DNA of 64,000 nucleotides from Paratinospora sagittata (GCA_035771175.1 CM069612.1:30142150-30206149), one strand, 5' to 3'. Shown: positions 22,821 through 36,567, numbered from the stretch's first letter. Translations and numbers: made by a program. Notes: generated by a model not told the origin, from the letters alone.

Positions 22821-25800
22821 TTAACTCAAACTTGGCCACAAGGAACTGAGTCTGGCTGCAAGCTTTGCAGACTTGTAATCCTCCCTAAGCTGAATGAACC
22901 TGAATTTGCAATCCGAAACCATATGTTTACACAAAAATATATGTAAATGTATGTATGTAAGCAATTATACCTTTGTGCATCTTTTCGGATACTTGGCGTT
23001 CCCTCAAACAACGTTGAGAGACTTTCAGGTGCAACGATGAAGACATTGGCCATACTGCAAATAAATAGTGGTAGCAAGTAGAGATCCCATCAACTTAATT
23101 TATATCTAAATAAAAGGGAAGAGTGAGAAAAAGACATTCTAACACTAACATGCCCAATAATTCGAATTTCTCATCAACAGAGGGAGCATTGAAGCTGCGC
23201 ACAAACTCCCCGTATTCAGTTATGTCTCTCTTTAGCCGCAGCCCACCACTGTAGAACAGAACCATAGAAAAGTTAAAAAAATAGAGCAAAGCAGCAACCG
23301 TGCCCTTTATTGTTGCATGTAAATACACATGCTCAAAAATTTGATTGACCAGGACCTTAAAATTTGAGAATCAGTAAAGGCACCTTATACTAGATATAAG
23401 GTCAGAGAAACATGAATTCAAACTTTCAGCTCCATTCTCTCTTTACCAGATCATCAGTCAGTGGATTACATATTGTCTTTTCTTTCTAGTTCATCCGTGA
23501 CATTTTTTATTGTCCTCTTGATTCTTTCAAGCTTCTTAACTTGCATTAAACCATTAATAATTATGATGTCATATTTTGTGTAATTGAAGTTTGAGGGTTT
23601 GAGGGTTTCAATAATTCCATCTTTCTTGGGAGTATCGAATAGGCTTGCCCTTTTCATCTCTTTATAAGTTGACTAGCATGCAACCTCTATTCCTTCTTCA
23701 AATTGTTTTAATCAATCAAAAAGTCAAGAACAAGAAGCACGGAAAACATGCAGCTAGAGACAGCAAAACGTCAAAAAAAATAATTTATAGTAACCCAGTC
23801 ATGCTGGAAAACTAAGTCCCCGAAAATTACCTGGGGTTAAAGGTGTACTTCTGCCAATGGTTAAGCAGCCCTTTGTGCAAGCGGATTCCCTGCAACCACA
23901 AGGTTCATCACATAAAAACAGGAAATAAATATGGCAAATCTTAGGTCTTAGTATGAAGATAAGAAGTTGCGTTTGCATTGGGACAACCTGATTCTTTCTG
24001 TTTGTATGAATGGCTACAGGTGCATAACTAATTAACTGTGCATCATCTCTTTAGGTTAAATGCCACAGAAGTTCACTGTTTCATTCTTTAGCCACAGAAT
24101 GAAAGACATGGAAACCAAGTGGAACATGAGTTCATTTTTCTATCGTTTTTTTTTTCTTCTGGTTTCTAATTAACACTAAACAGATTATAATGGAATAAAA
24201 GGTCCTTGCATACATCCAAGGTTCCAAATTTTAGTCTCAGTCGCAATGCCAACACGAGTTGACATTTGACATGATCAATTTTATTTTGGTTCATTCTAGC
24301 CAATGCCATCCCAAGTTTTATGTTATGTAGATGTACCATGTCATCCTGAACTGGGATGAAGTTGATCAAGGCAATATGTGGTTCACACATCAAAATTAGC
24401 CACATCGAGCCCATGTAGATCTATGTACAAAGCCATGCACATGACAGCGCATGCATCCTCCAAAGCACTTATAACTTGACAAAGTGGAAATGATTTAATA
24501 TCTATAAAAATTCCAACGAAGAGGACTACCATACCAATTCAGTCAGGAAAGCTTGTTTATTTAGACCTTCAAGCGCAGTGAATGCAATCTCAAGTACACG
24601 GGAAAGATATGCAACAACTCTGTTCATGAGGGGAAGAAAAAAGAAAAGAAAATTAAGATGCCAAGCCATTTCAATATTTAGAATTTTAGTACTAGTAAGT
24701 AGATGTACCTTGTGCAGGCATTTGTTGGCCGATGATCAAGGGTATTTCCATCATCGGGTGACCGATAATCAGTAGCCTTCTGTTCAGCAGACAGCAGTCT
24801 CTCCACCTGCATGAAGGTTAATACAAATGAATTAACAAAAAAATAATTTATGAAAGGAAAGATGCCAATTAAAGCTAAAGTATGCTCAACTACTGCAAAA
24901 AATTTAAGACAAACAAAATTATCATATTCCACCCTTCCTCTTCGATTAGTCCTATAGCAAACATTTAAGACAAACAAATATTATCATGTCCCATTCCCAT
25001 CCTTCCTCTTTGATTAGTCTTATAGCTTCCCTAGGCACCAAAATAAATCAGTATAGGAACTGGAATTTCTACTGTATAATGTGCATTGTATTTAGAATAA
25101 TTGTGTAGGCCAATTCAAATAAAACCTTAAAGGAAATTCTACATTCATCTAGTCAACATTTTCAGAACCTCGTGTTACATATGAATCAGATTAATAAGAT
25201 GCATAAAACACAAGGAGGCTTTCATTGATGACAGTAACTTCATTTTTTTCATAACTATAAATTTCCTGGGCATCAAAAATTTTAACATAACAATAGAGAT
25301 CTGTGAAAGGATGGAAGCCTTGATTTTTCCAGAAAATGTACTAATAGATGAAGATTTCTGAAGGACAGACCTCAGCCATCACAGTTTCAATGCACTGCTG
25401 AAGCCCTTTGTATGCAGCACCCTCAGCAGTGGACATGGATGTTGCCATTTCTTCACAGGATGCTGCATGTGCACCATCCACTGGTAATAGAAGCCTGGAA
25501 ATAGAGTTTGTAAAGTACTGCAGAGAAAAATTGGCTCCACATCAGCAATAGATCATTGCACCAATAGCATTGCTAGACCTAAAGTAATAGAATTGAATAA
25601 AGGCTTCCTTCCGCAACGTACTTGCTGGACTATAGCCACACTGCTAGCGCAACGTTGTACTGCCACCATGAAAGATCTGAAACTGCTTTCGCCAGCAGCA
25701 GCAGCAGCTTCTGCCTACACACCATTGGTCAACATTTTATACAATACAGAACAAGCAGTAGCAATGGTAGAAAATTCTTAATTCTGAAAGGAAAAAACTT

Positions 25801-28800
25801 TAGATAATGCATATATTGAAAATACAGATGCTTAAGAATTTTTGAAAAAGGGAGATAGTAGAGAAATTACAGCGGAAGCGGCCGCAGCAGCCACCCTTCT
25901 GCTGACAATTGTTCCCAGCACAAACCTTTCCCTCAGTGCAGCAGCTTCATTCAGATTATCTCTGGCCCGTTCAAGCCCTTCTGTTATATATTGGCTAACC
26001 TGAAAAACAAACAGCATTAGTCCATATGCAAGGCTCACATGGATAAGAAAGAACCAAATCAATAACAAGAATTTAAAATAAAATTCAAAATCAACTCACT
26101 TGGTCGAGCAAGCAAGTGAATACAGCCTTAACATTGGTTGCAAGGGTAGCTGACTGCACAGCGACATTAAGAATTAGTTGCATGAAGCAATAGATGAATA
26201 ATAGAATCCAAAACTCAACATGTTTGTAGCACAACTTAAATATAGAAGAATGTAAGTAGCAGCACCACCATCATTATTGGGGTTGCTAAAAAATAAACAT
26301 AAGCTTCAGGTGAATGATAATGACTCAATTCTCAACAAGTTTCTCTAACTAGACCCAAGAATATGATACTCATTTTCAACAAATGACTTGGTAGTTGGTA
26401 AATTTGAAGAAAGAGAAAAGCTTTGCCAATGCTCAACAGCAAAGTAATCAAACCAAAACGGGACCTAACATGCTAATTAGAAGCAGTTCAGTGGAACAAC
26501 AATCACAACTTCAACTGCAACACTGCCCGAAGAATATAATGGACAAAACTACACAATTGTAGTTTTAGAATCAACTCAAATGAAGCATTAAGGTTGAAGA
26601 TATGGCACTTGGAATCATTGATGGCCTCTCAAAAACATCAATAGGGACAGGAAGCAGGCAACAGAAGGGGAGCTCAAAAGTCAAAACATTGATCAGACTG
26701 AGCTGGATGAATTAAATCATGGTTGCTCTTTCCCTACTATTCTTGGTCATACAAAATTTTGCAAATAATGATTGGTAACGGCTGCCCCTACTGATCTTAT
26801 TTCCTTCATGAGTTATGAATTGTTGAGTTCTCAGATTTCCCGTATATGTAAAATATACAAAAATAAATCAAATAACAAAAGAGGACTGAATTGTAGGGAT
26901 TCTGGAAGGTGCACACAGTTCTAGCTTTCCAATGACTAATACATCATCACAACTTCATGCAACATAATTTCTAGATTTACAAAAGGATTATTTACATTTT
27001 TCACATATCAACCAAAACTTTTAAAAAAACAAATTGCAACACATAAAAGAAGCTACCTTTCAAGTCAGATAAAAGTTCATGAGTAGCAAAATTCTCATTC
27101 TCATAGTTGACCATGCATGTTTGTAAAGTAACAGATGGTAAACAAAATGCACATTCGCGATAGCAAGGTGAAAATCACCACAAGGGGAATGATGCCACAC
27201 AAAGGAATTTTGACAACTACCTGGGAACAAGGAATGAAAATTCGGCGAAATTCGACGAAATTCGCCGAAAAAATTCGAAAGCCAGAGGAGCGAACTCGGT
27301 TGACACATGTAAAATCAAAATTACAAAAAATCGACAAAAAATCGACAAAAATCGCAAAAACTGGCGAAATTAGGGAAAAGCTGGAAATATCGGCGAAATT
27401 CAACGAAACCTGATTTTCACATCGCTGCTGCAACTCCATCTCGTGGTCGGTGTTGCTACTTTTCTCCGCAAATCACGTTATATTTCTTCTTCGTCGCCAC
27501 TGCCGCCGCCGTTGCTCGTTGCTGCCATCACTGCAACCGTCGTGCTCACTAAACCCCATCGCTGTTGCCGCTATTGCTTGCCGCCACCTTGTCTTCTCCG
27601 CTGCTGCTGCTTCTTTCGTTGCTTCTTGTTCTTCTTCTTCTTCTTCTCTCTTCTTCCGTCTTCTTTCTTCTTTTTCTTCTTTCTTCTTTCTTATCTTTTT
27701 TTTCAAAGATTCTTCCCCAAAAAAGATGTCGGTCATTTGATAAATGGTGCCATCCGAAGAAATAGCTTCTAACACGGAAAACGAGAAATTGTCAAACATT
27801 GAAGCAAAATACTGATTAAATGAGAAAAATTAACTAAAGCGATTTCAATTGGTTAACACCTTTTTAAAAGGTCAAAAAAAAATTGAATCACCTTTTGAAT
27901 ATTGGACCAAAATCTGGAGATCTTTAGTTTACATCATGATATAATAAAGATGAATTAATAATGGCATGGGTATGAAATTTGATTATGCCAAATATCAGTG
28001 ATAGGTGTATATTTTTAACCATCGCTAAAGATATTTAGAACGCAGTTCACTAGACGTACTCCAAGGTACGTGATGCAGTCTAAGTGCACGAAATTAAAGT
28101 TAAAACTGGGGCAACAAAACAAAGAAACAAGACGATCTTGGAGTATGCTAATATATTGAAAAATCTCTGGCATAAACTTGATTTTTATAATGTTGAACCA
28201 TATTAACTTGTTCTAAATTAATATTGTACATCTTATAAAAATAAATATGTAGTAAAGTAAATGAAATATTTTAATAAGATTAATATTGTAATAATGTCAT
28301 ATTAACATCTTTAATATTAATGTTACCTTAATAAAATACTTATACTAAAAAATTATTTTTATAATGTTGTTTCTAATAGTCTTGATATATATCAACATGT
28401 TTTAAATTAAATTTATACATCTAACAAAAAAAAATACATAGACTATTAATGTAAAGGAAGTATTTTATTAATATTAATTAAACATATTTAAAATTAATGT
28501 TACCATTGTAAATCCTTACAATAATAAAAATATTTTGATGATGTTGATCAATAATAACATGTTTTAAATTAATGTTATACATCTTATTGAAATAAGTAGA
28601 CTGGTAATGTAAAGAAAATATTTCAGTAATGTTAATACAAATAATATTAATTTATATTAACATAGTTAAAATTAATGTTACCTTACTAAAATAATTATAT
28701 TAATAAAAATATTTTGATAATATTGATCTACATTAACATATTTAAATATATTTTTAATAATGTTAATATAAATAATGAATTTATATTAACATATTTAATA

Positions 28801-31800
28801 TTAATACTACTTTAGTAAAATATTTACATTAATAAAATATTTTAATAATGTTGATTATAATAATTTTGATCTATATCAACATTTCTAAATTAATGTTATA
28901 CAACGAAAATAAATAGACTACTAAAGAAAATATTTTAGTAATTTAGATACGAATAATGTTAATTAAACATTTTTAAACTTAATTAGTAAATACTTACACA
29001 AAATTAATATTACCTTAATATATATATATATATATGTATCAAAGTGATTATTCTTGCGATCACTCCTATGGTGGCATAAAGCCTACTGGATGGACTGAGT
29101 ATCAAAATGATGGTTCATCAGACTTTTCATCTATTCAGTCACTTAACCCACAACAATATACATATTCCCACGGAAGAAATTTTTAATTTGAACTTTCTTA
29201 TTCGCGTTTGGGAGTATTAACCAAAAATGTATAATAACAATACAAAAAAACTACATTTAAATTTTAAATGTATAGAATTAATGGACAATTAATCAAAAAT
29301 GCTACTTCATCCTTTTAAGAATGGTCAATCAAGTCTACACTTTGAAATTGAAGCATATTGAATTCAATTTAAATCCTTCATAAATCTTTTGACCTGAAAA
29401 AAGAAAGAAATTGTTAGGTACAAGTAAACAATATAAAATTCATAGTATGCGCGATGCGCATAAACATTGTTAAAGTAAAAACACATGTTTCAAATGATTA
29501 TATTTATACTTTTATGTCTTGTTTCCATCATTTCTAATAGTAATTATGCATATTTTAGCATTTATACACAAATTCGTTAAACTTCTCTAAATTAGCGAAT
29601 TTTTACAAAAATTCTCCACGTCGAATTAAACTTCTCCGAATTAATTCTGATTTTAGAAGGTCGAAGTTTATGGCGAAGTCGAATTTTCGTTCCTTGCCTG
29701 GGAAGAAAACAATGGGCATCTAGAAATTGCTTCTTCATTCCAGCGTACAAACTCCGTAACAACAGTAACAGATATCTGCTGCTGGTGGGAAGATTGCAGT
29801 GAAGCTCCTTTTGAGCGCCCAATTGACCCAGTTGATTCAGATTGTTGCTGGCTTTCAGCATGCAATTCTTCCAACTGCAAAGAGAAAAGAATGCTTATAA
29901 ATGTTCTCCCATCAACAAATTAAATCCATGAACCCAACTTGAACCAGTTTGGCACTTCAAAACGTGAAAAGAGAATCAAGAAGTATCTAAACCTTAGCTC
30001 GATAAAGTTGTTTGAGAGAGGCTTGCTCATGTTCTAGATACTCGTCTTTGTGAGCAAGAAAGAGAGACTCTGTGAGGCCTGAACCAACAGAGGCACCGAT
30101 TATTAGATCACCGAAGAGAATAACCTGCCTCAACCAGTTTTCTCCTAAATTTGAATTGAACACCTACAATGATATGTTCAAAGGCTAGTTTTCATCAACA
30201 CAAGACACTGGTTAAGGGCCCACCTCGCACAGCTTTTGTTTATGGATCCCATATGCAATATTTCTTGTCTGTCAATTGTAACTAAAATCTCTTCCTTTAA
30301 GAATATTGTGGCTAAACTTGAATTGCATATATTCAAGGTCTTAGTTATTTTGAAACCCTTGCCTCAATGGAAATCATAGCTTTTTTCAAGCGCTATCTAA
30401 TGAATCAAAAATAGAAATGGATCTGAAAAATGAAGACTAATAAAATTACATAACTGTATCAAATAGCACATGAAGGATGTGATAAGCCTGCCTCTAAAAA
30501 TTCCTTGTCAAAATATCATCATAATAAAATGTGTAACAGGTGGACACATCAATAAAACTTGCAAGTGTGCCATAAAGGTGGTGCTGAGGAAAGGAGTAAA
30601 CTTGCTAACTATATGAAGTTATTTCATTACCCTCAACATCCAAGTCACCACATCCAACAGCTCGCAAGTCCTTAGCAAGTTCTTGTGTCTTTTCATAAGC
30701 CACTGCTAGAATTCTAAGATACTGCACTTCGCCTCAAACAATAACAGAAGTTAGCATCAGAAGGAAATGAAAAATTGGTTAAGAAGTTGTATACGGAACT
30801 AATTAAACTCACTAATAGAAGTCCTCCTTCTTCAATAGGAGGCAAATTCATGAGAGATGGCTTCACTAAGAGCTTATCCAAAAGAGCTGTTACTCGCTGC
30901 TCCAAAACTCGCTGTAGAAGCCACAAGAAGTTTTCATCAGTTGAGCAAATCACTGAAACAATCCTAAATCATAAACTTCCACAGATTCATGTATATATAT
31001 GCATCCATATATAAATACATACATATATATATATAATGCATGTATGTATGTATATGTATATGTATGTGTGTATGTAAAGAAACCTATTCCATGGTACCTG
31101 CACAAGGATCGACATGACATCATTGGGAGAAGGGAATACAGCCATTATTGTAGCAGCTTCTTTTCGCACAGTATCTGCAAACCAAGCAACTCAAATGTAT
31201 CATCATTCATTGAAGACCTTCACAGCCAGTCTAATATGAAGGAAGAATTTTAAACCTGTTATTTCTTTGTATAGTGAAGAAAGTCCGCGTGCAACATTGC
31301 TAGGACTAGCTTGTGAACCCTGATCACCAAGAACCAACCTGGTATCCGCATTCATCACCTCCACATCCATAAACATAGGTCGAGTTCTGACATAATGTTG
31401 CATGGCGCTTGTACCCCTGTTAAACTGAATGTGTAGAATAGAACTGGTTACAAACAAGATTTCAACTTTGCAGGGAATTTAAAAGTTTTTTCCTTGAAAT
31501 GATGCAACTGAACCAAAGACACGATTGGAAAGATGTCACTTCAGGAAATCAATTGAGGAGCGAAAAACAGAATAGAGTGTTGAACAGAAGATGTTCTTGA
31601 CAACTATTCTATACCATATGAACGTCCGCAGACCAACTGCTTACGACATCATAGACTTACAAAGAAGTGAGACTGTTCTTGAAAAGCATTAGTTACATCA
31701 ATTAACATAAATTACCTGAGACAAAATTTTGGCACACTCAGCCATAGTTGACAATTCACGTCTCTGCGAGGCTGCATCAAACCGAGCCAATAATCTATTC

Positions 31801-33763
31801 TCCAGTTCTGGACAAGAAAAAACAAAAGAAGAAAACATCCATACTGTTATGAGAACACCCTGAAAAAACAACAATAGTAAAGGTGGAACTGGAAGCCAAT
31901 CAACCCACCATTACAATAGTCTTGGAGATTTGCAACTGCAACTTCTAAGCCTCTGCTTGCAGTTGCATTTCCCATGACTGACGGAACAGCTATGCCATGC
32001 CTTCCTACATCCTCCTCTGCAAATGCCCCTGCAATGAAATATAAACAGTTTATAAGATTCTGTGAAAAAATTGAACATAAAAAACGGAAAAATAATCCAG
32101 AGAACACTTTAAAAGGACTTGTGTACTAAAAAGTATATAAAGACCAAATAGAGGGCATATAGTACAGGTCTACAGCATTGTTTGTAGGTGTGGCTTGTCT
32201 GACATAATTACCACAGCGAAAAGCCTTGTACTATATCTTTAGCACATAAAGAATCAAGCAATATTTCCAGAACTAACAGTTTCTAGCTGCACCTATTTAG
32301 GGAAAAAAAATCCCAAGTTAACTCTTTTTTTAAATTAAATTTCATCGAGTAGTTTCCCAACCCTTTGTGCCTCTGACCTCTCTAGATGAAACACTTTGAT
32401 CACAACACAAGAACAACATTGATGACAAAAACATGAAAAATTCAAACTTACGCAATTTTTGTGCAACTGAAGCAGCTTCAGCAACACGGCTATCGTCAGA
32501 AAATAGAGGTGATAGCTCTATTAGGTCCCCTGGGCTGCTATTGAACTCCATCAGATACTGCAGGAATAATGTCAAGAACACAATGTTAAAGCATCATGGG
32601 GGGTGGGGGGAAGAAAGAAAATGAAGAAATCTCTCCAGAAAAATAAGAAGAAAATTAATTTCTAGAAAATTCACAAACCTTAATGAGCTCTATTGTTTGA
32701 CTGGCAGTTTCTCTCTGTGAGTCTGCACTCTGATAAGAACGAAGCACATTTAGTCAAATATTGCAAGACAGAAGAATGTCCTTGGTTCCACACATGCTAC
32801 AGATTGCAGTACAACTTAAAAGCCTTGACGACGAAGCAAACCAAATTTATGGAGATTACCTGCAGATGATCACCAATTTTAGCAGCTGTCTGTCCAACAC
32901 CAGAAATACGCGAGTCCAACTTTGCAAAGCTATTAAATAAGCCATCTATGCCTTTCTCTAGCTGAAAAGCATGAAAAATTGAAATAAATGGTGATCACAG
33001 TGTACACAAGAACATTTGAGTAAGCATTATTAGATGAATCATAAATGCACTTTTCTAGCACAATATCAATTTTTGTGCTCAAAGCGACTACAAAAAATGT
33101 AAAATAATATAGTTAACGGTTTATAATTCATTTAAAGACACTAACCTCAGAGAGTGTCTTTTGATGTTTTGAATCTTGTACAGAAACCTCCTTCTTCAAA
33201 TTGTTAAGTCTTGCATCAACCTTTAAACCACACAGGGAAAGAGAGAAACCTCAATGGCAATACGACTGGGAAAATATAGTCCCAAAACCATATTTCTAAG
33301 GCTGTACCTGTTGCCGGAGATCAATCAACTCCTTGCAAGAATCTTTAAATAATGATAAAAGAGAATCTACTTCTGGAAATAATGGAGAGGAGAGTCCTTG
33401 TGCTGCTTTAGATGCATCAGACGGCATCCGCGCATGTCCATTGGATAAACCAGCAGTTCCACCAACACCATCCAATGAATCTGCATCTTCATCTTGAAAT
33501 GATGGGAGGTGCTCATTTACCAGGTTCCCAAACAATGCATCGAAAGAGAAATCACCCTACAAAAAAGAAATATATTATACTCTCCACTTCCATCAAAAAA
33601 TATTTATAAACTAACTTATAGATTATAAATTGTACAAAACATAATATAACAATTGAAACTGTACAAACCAAAATCCTACCTTGAAATCATCTATGTCCAG
33701 AATAAGTGGAAGGGAACTAACAGATGACCTATCAACTTTTGCTCCATCCTTGCGCCCTTTCAT
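22821..33763 (-). CDS. SEC10: Exocyst complex component SEC10
   Basis: Subunit of the octameric exocyst, which tethers secretory vesicles to the plasma membrane. Coding exons 5' to 3': 33763-33680, 33556-33308, 33220-33146, 32961-32860, 32729-32679, 32557-32452, 32028-31909, 31807-31716, 31424-31256, 31174-31098, 30911-30813, 30721-30631, 30078-29993, 29874-29698, 26153-26100, 25999-25871, 25714-25622, 25517-25371, 24806-24709, 24619-24535, 23889-23831, 23248-23150, 23054-22971, 22899-22821. They join in frame to 834 aa (family about 830). Family blocks: [21 protein letters not shown] near the start, [24 protein letters not shown], and a C-terminus ending LWPSLS. A 5'-UTR exon ends at 34526, and its intron abuts the ATG (tag|ATG). 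The intron after exon 14 starts with GC because a hAT element occupies the old GT donor. A four-residue T-I-V-S insertion lies before [10 protein letters not shown]. Confidence 0.95.
24899..25027. repeat. Short imperfect tandem duplication in a SEC10 intron
   Basis: Two copies, about 62-66 bp each, of a unit containing catttaagacaaacaaa and cttcctctt(c/t)gattagt. Purely intronic. Confidence 0.6.
27228..29696. mobile_element. Non-autonomous hAT-like DNA transposon in SEC10
   Basis: 2469 bp, flanked by the perfect 8-bp target duplication cctgggaa (27220-27227 and 29697-29704), the size expected of hAT elements. Terminal inverted repeats: caaggaatgaaaattcg (27228-27244) and the complement of cgaattttcgttccttg (29680-29696), one mismatch in 17. 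Sub-terminal cgaaattcg-type motifs cluster near both ends. The interior has a CT-rich, triplet-repeat stretch (27430-27710) and an AT-rich tandem array (28190-28990). No transposase frame is present. On the SEC10 strand it lies between exon 14 and its original donor: the target duplication contains the exon end plus the first intron base. Confidence 0.92.
28190..28990. repeat. AT-rich degenerate tandem array inside the hAT element
   Basis: About four to five units of roughly 160-190 bp, marked by recurring gttatacatctta-like blocks near 28226, 28412, 28577 and 28896 and by alternating aataatgttgat / attaacatgtttaaattaatg segments. Inverted motifs (aacat/atgtt) within units suggest strong secondary structure. 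Confidence 0.6.
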
Positions 33764-34490
33764 CTATGGTTCAAGGAAATATTAGGTGAGGACATCAAAA
33801 GTTCCAAACACTATAAGATCAATTAATGATAACGAATGAAACATTTGAAAAAAAAAAGAAGAAGAAATGAGTAAGTACTATATAAATACGAACTCAGAAC
33901 ATGTCATCCTTTTCAAATTAGTACCATAATTTCCATCAAACAATTCAAATATGACTTCTGAATTATAAAAAGCTAACTAGCAAATACGCCTTCCGAATTA
34001 ACAAGCAGCAACATAACGTTGACAAGCGCGGATAACTAAAAAAATGAATAAAATTTACTGAAGTTCAGACGATTTTGTTATCTTCATTTACTCCTTGAAG
34101 CTCAAATATGAATAAAATAAGCAAATCTCGATCCAAAATTAATTTAAAAATAACAAATAACACATTGTCAATTGCAGAAGTTCTTCAAGTTTTCTAAAAT
34201 TTCCAATAAAAACACAATAAACTTAGAATTCGACCAAACCAGCACTCAACGGACCCTGAGACATCTAAGCAAGCTACATAAACATATCTAAGAAAAACCC
34301 TAAGATCTGAAGCCAGAGAAACCAATCGATCTCCAGTAAGAACTGAACGGTTATACTCAAACCATAAATTCATTTAATTTGCAAAATTTAAGCTCAATCT
34401 AATCACGCATCGAGTGATTATATACTTAGAGATGAACGAAATTGATTGAAAAATACAAGAAATTGAAAACTGAAACTAAGTTCAAGAAAT

Positions 34491-34523
34491 GAAGAAGAAG
34501 AAGAAGAAGAAGAAGAAGAAGAA
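34491..34523. repeat. (GAA)11 microsatellite at the SEC10 5'-UTR intron donor
   Basis: Eleven perfect GAA units directly next to the exon boundary at 34526. On the SEC10 strand the intron therefore starts GTTTCTTCTTC, so a length change would alter the first intron bases beyond +4. Confidence 0.85.
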
Positions 34524-36567
34524 ACCTGTCTTGTTCTTCACGTGAACTTCTGCTGGTGTTGGATCGCTGTGGGAGAATCGAACTGGAGAAAAAGAAGAGA
34601 AAAAACTGAAAAAAAAAAAAAATTAAAATAATTCCTTTTGATTCGTTAAGAAAGAGGAGAGCGATGGAGTAAACAGAGACTTCACCAAGGCTCGATTTTC
34701 ATTAAAAGGAGAGTGCTCGTGTGCACCTCCATGAGCCCGACCTCGTGATCATCCACCGTTGACATTGTTCCTGATCTAATTTTGACGTAATTTTGTTGCA
34801 TGTATATTAAACTTTCGTAAATCAAAAATTTACCTAATTCCATGTATTATTATTCTGAAAGAAAAATGCTATAAAAATTGAAATATCTACATTATTTATT
34901 ATAAATCTAATGTGTCAAAGAAAAAATTTAAAAATATATTTTTTATTATTTTTTGTAAATAACTTATTTTTTTAACAAAAAAAAAGTGAAAAACTATTTT
35001 TAAAATCTTTTAAACTAAATAAGTTTTTGGTATTTTTAAATTTTTGGATACAAAAAATTATATTCGAATCACAAAATAAACACGACCTAAACTACTTTTG
35101 AGAATGTGCACGAAAAATAGTAATAATAATAACAGAAATTTAAAATAGTACTCTTTGTTAATGTTATATTTTGAAGTCAAAATCTATACATATATATATT
35201 AGGAAAAGATGAAATTGTAATCCCCTTGCTCAAATACGTGTGCTTAGTATATATTAGACAAACATATAATGTTATATTACTGACCATAAATTTTATAATG
35301 TTTTTTCTATTAACGAGCTCATATAATATACAAAAAATTGCTTGAGAAATTTTGGATTATGGAAGTTTCATTCTTGGACTTTTCTGCTCTATAATAAGCA
35401 CGTTCTCAAGGAAAAAAAAAAAAAAAAGAAGAGAAAAGAAGAACCTGTTAATATGATATAGTATTACTTGTTAAAACATATAAAGTATATTTTGTTACTT
35501 TACATTAATATTGGCATTGAAAGCGCGCACGTGTACACACACATATACCAACAGTCAAAAGAAATTTGTGCATTAAGGTACAATAATCAAAATGACAGCT
35601 GCTAATAAAAAAATTTAGTGGAATATATGTATACATTTTAAGACGACATGGCCAAGTATATACACTAAATAAAATATAACATAATTATTTTTTTAATATT
35701 ATTTTTTTGTCTTTGACCTCAGTATCTCGTTAACCCCTTTACGGAGATAAAATTATTCTAGAGTCGAGAACGGTATGCAGCATTAGACAATTTTTTTTTT
35801 TAAATTGAAGATAATTTTGCTGGCTCAGTGAAATATTGTTGCAATATAATAATTAGCAGTGAAAATCAACTTTACACGTAAATAAAAATCCAACTTTAGC
35901 AATAAATAAATAAATGAATCATACCCTCAAAAAAAAGAATAAAAAGAAAAAAAAAGGAAGAATCATGAAAGAAAACAAATGGTCGTTTGATGCGTAGGCT
36001 TGGTTCCACAGAATCATCCCCTCTCAAATAAAAGTCAAGTTTGGGGCACTAAGTAAGCGTCCTCTTTCACGATCACAGAGAGCGTTACTGTATCTCTGCT
36101 TCATCGGCCTTCGATTTGCTGTCAAAGGTCAGCAACCACTTCTACGGGTTTCTCTTTCATTTCATTTCATTCATTTTTTTCTTATTTCTCTACTGTTTTT
36201 TTCCTCTGAATCTCTCTGCTAGTAAAAGTTCTCTACTCATTTAGTGTTAGATTGAGCTTGTGTTTCGAGATTACATGGATCTTCTTCGTTTGGAGTTAAC
36301 CAATCACACCTCTCTGCGGTCGATTGCTTTTTTGCCGATTTCAGATCTTAGGGCTTTATTCGGAGATTAGTCTTGAGCTTTTTCGTAAGTTTTATGGTGT
36401 AGAAAATTAGGTTGATCGAATTCCCATTTTGCTCTCGGTTTTTTATTTTTATTTTTATTTATTTTTCTGAATGTTTAGTGGAAGAAAGAGATTTTTTTTT
36501 TTCAAATTAATGAAGTATTTTGATTGTTGATAAGATTTTGGTCGAAAATTTTTATTTTTATTTTGAT

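Noticed and set aside
27443..27799. 109-codon sense and 108-codon antisense ORFs inside the hAT element as captured genes
   Set aside because: Compositionally biased CTT/GAA triplet DNA with no motif; not supported as protein.
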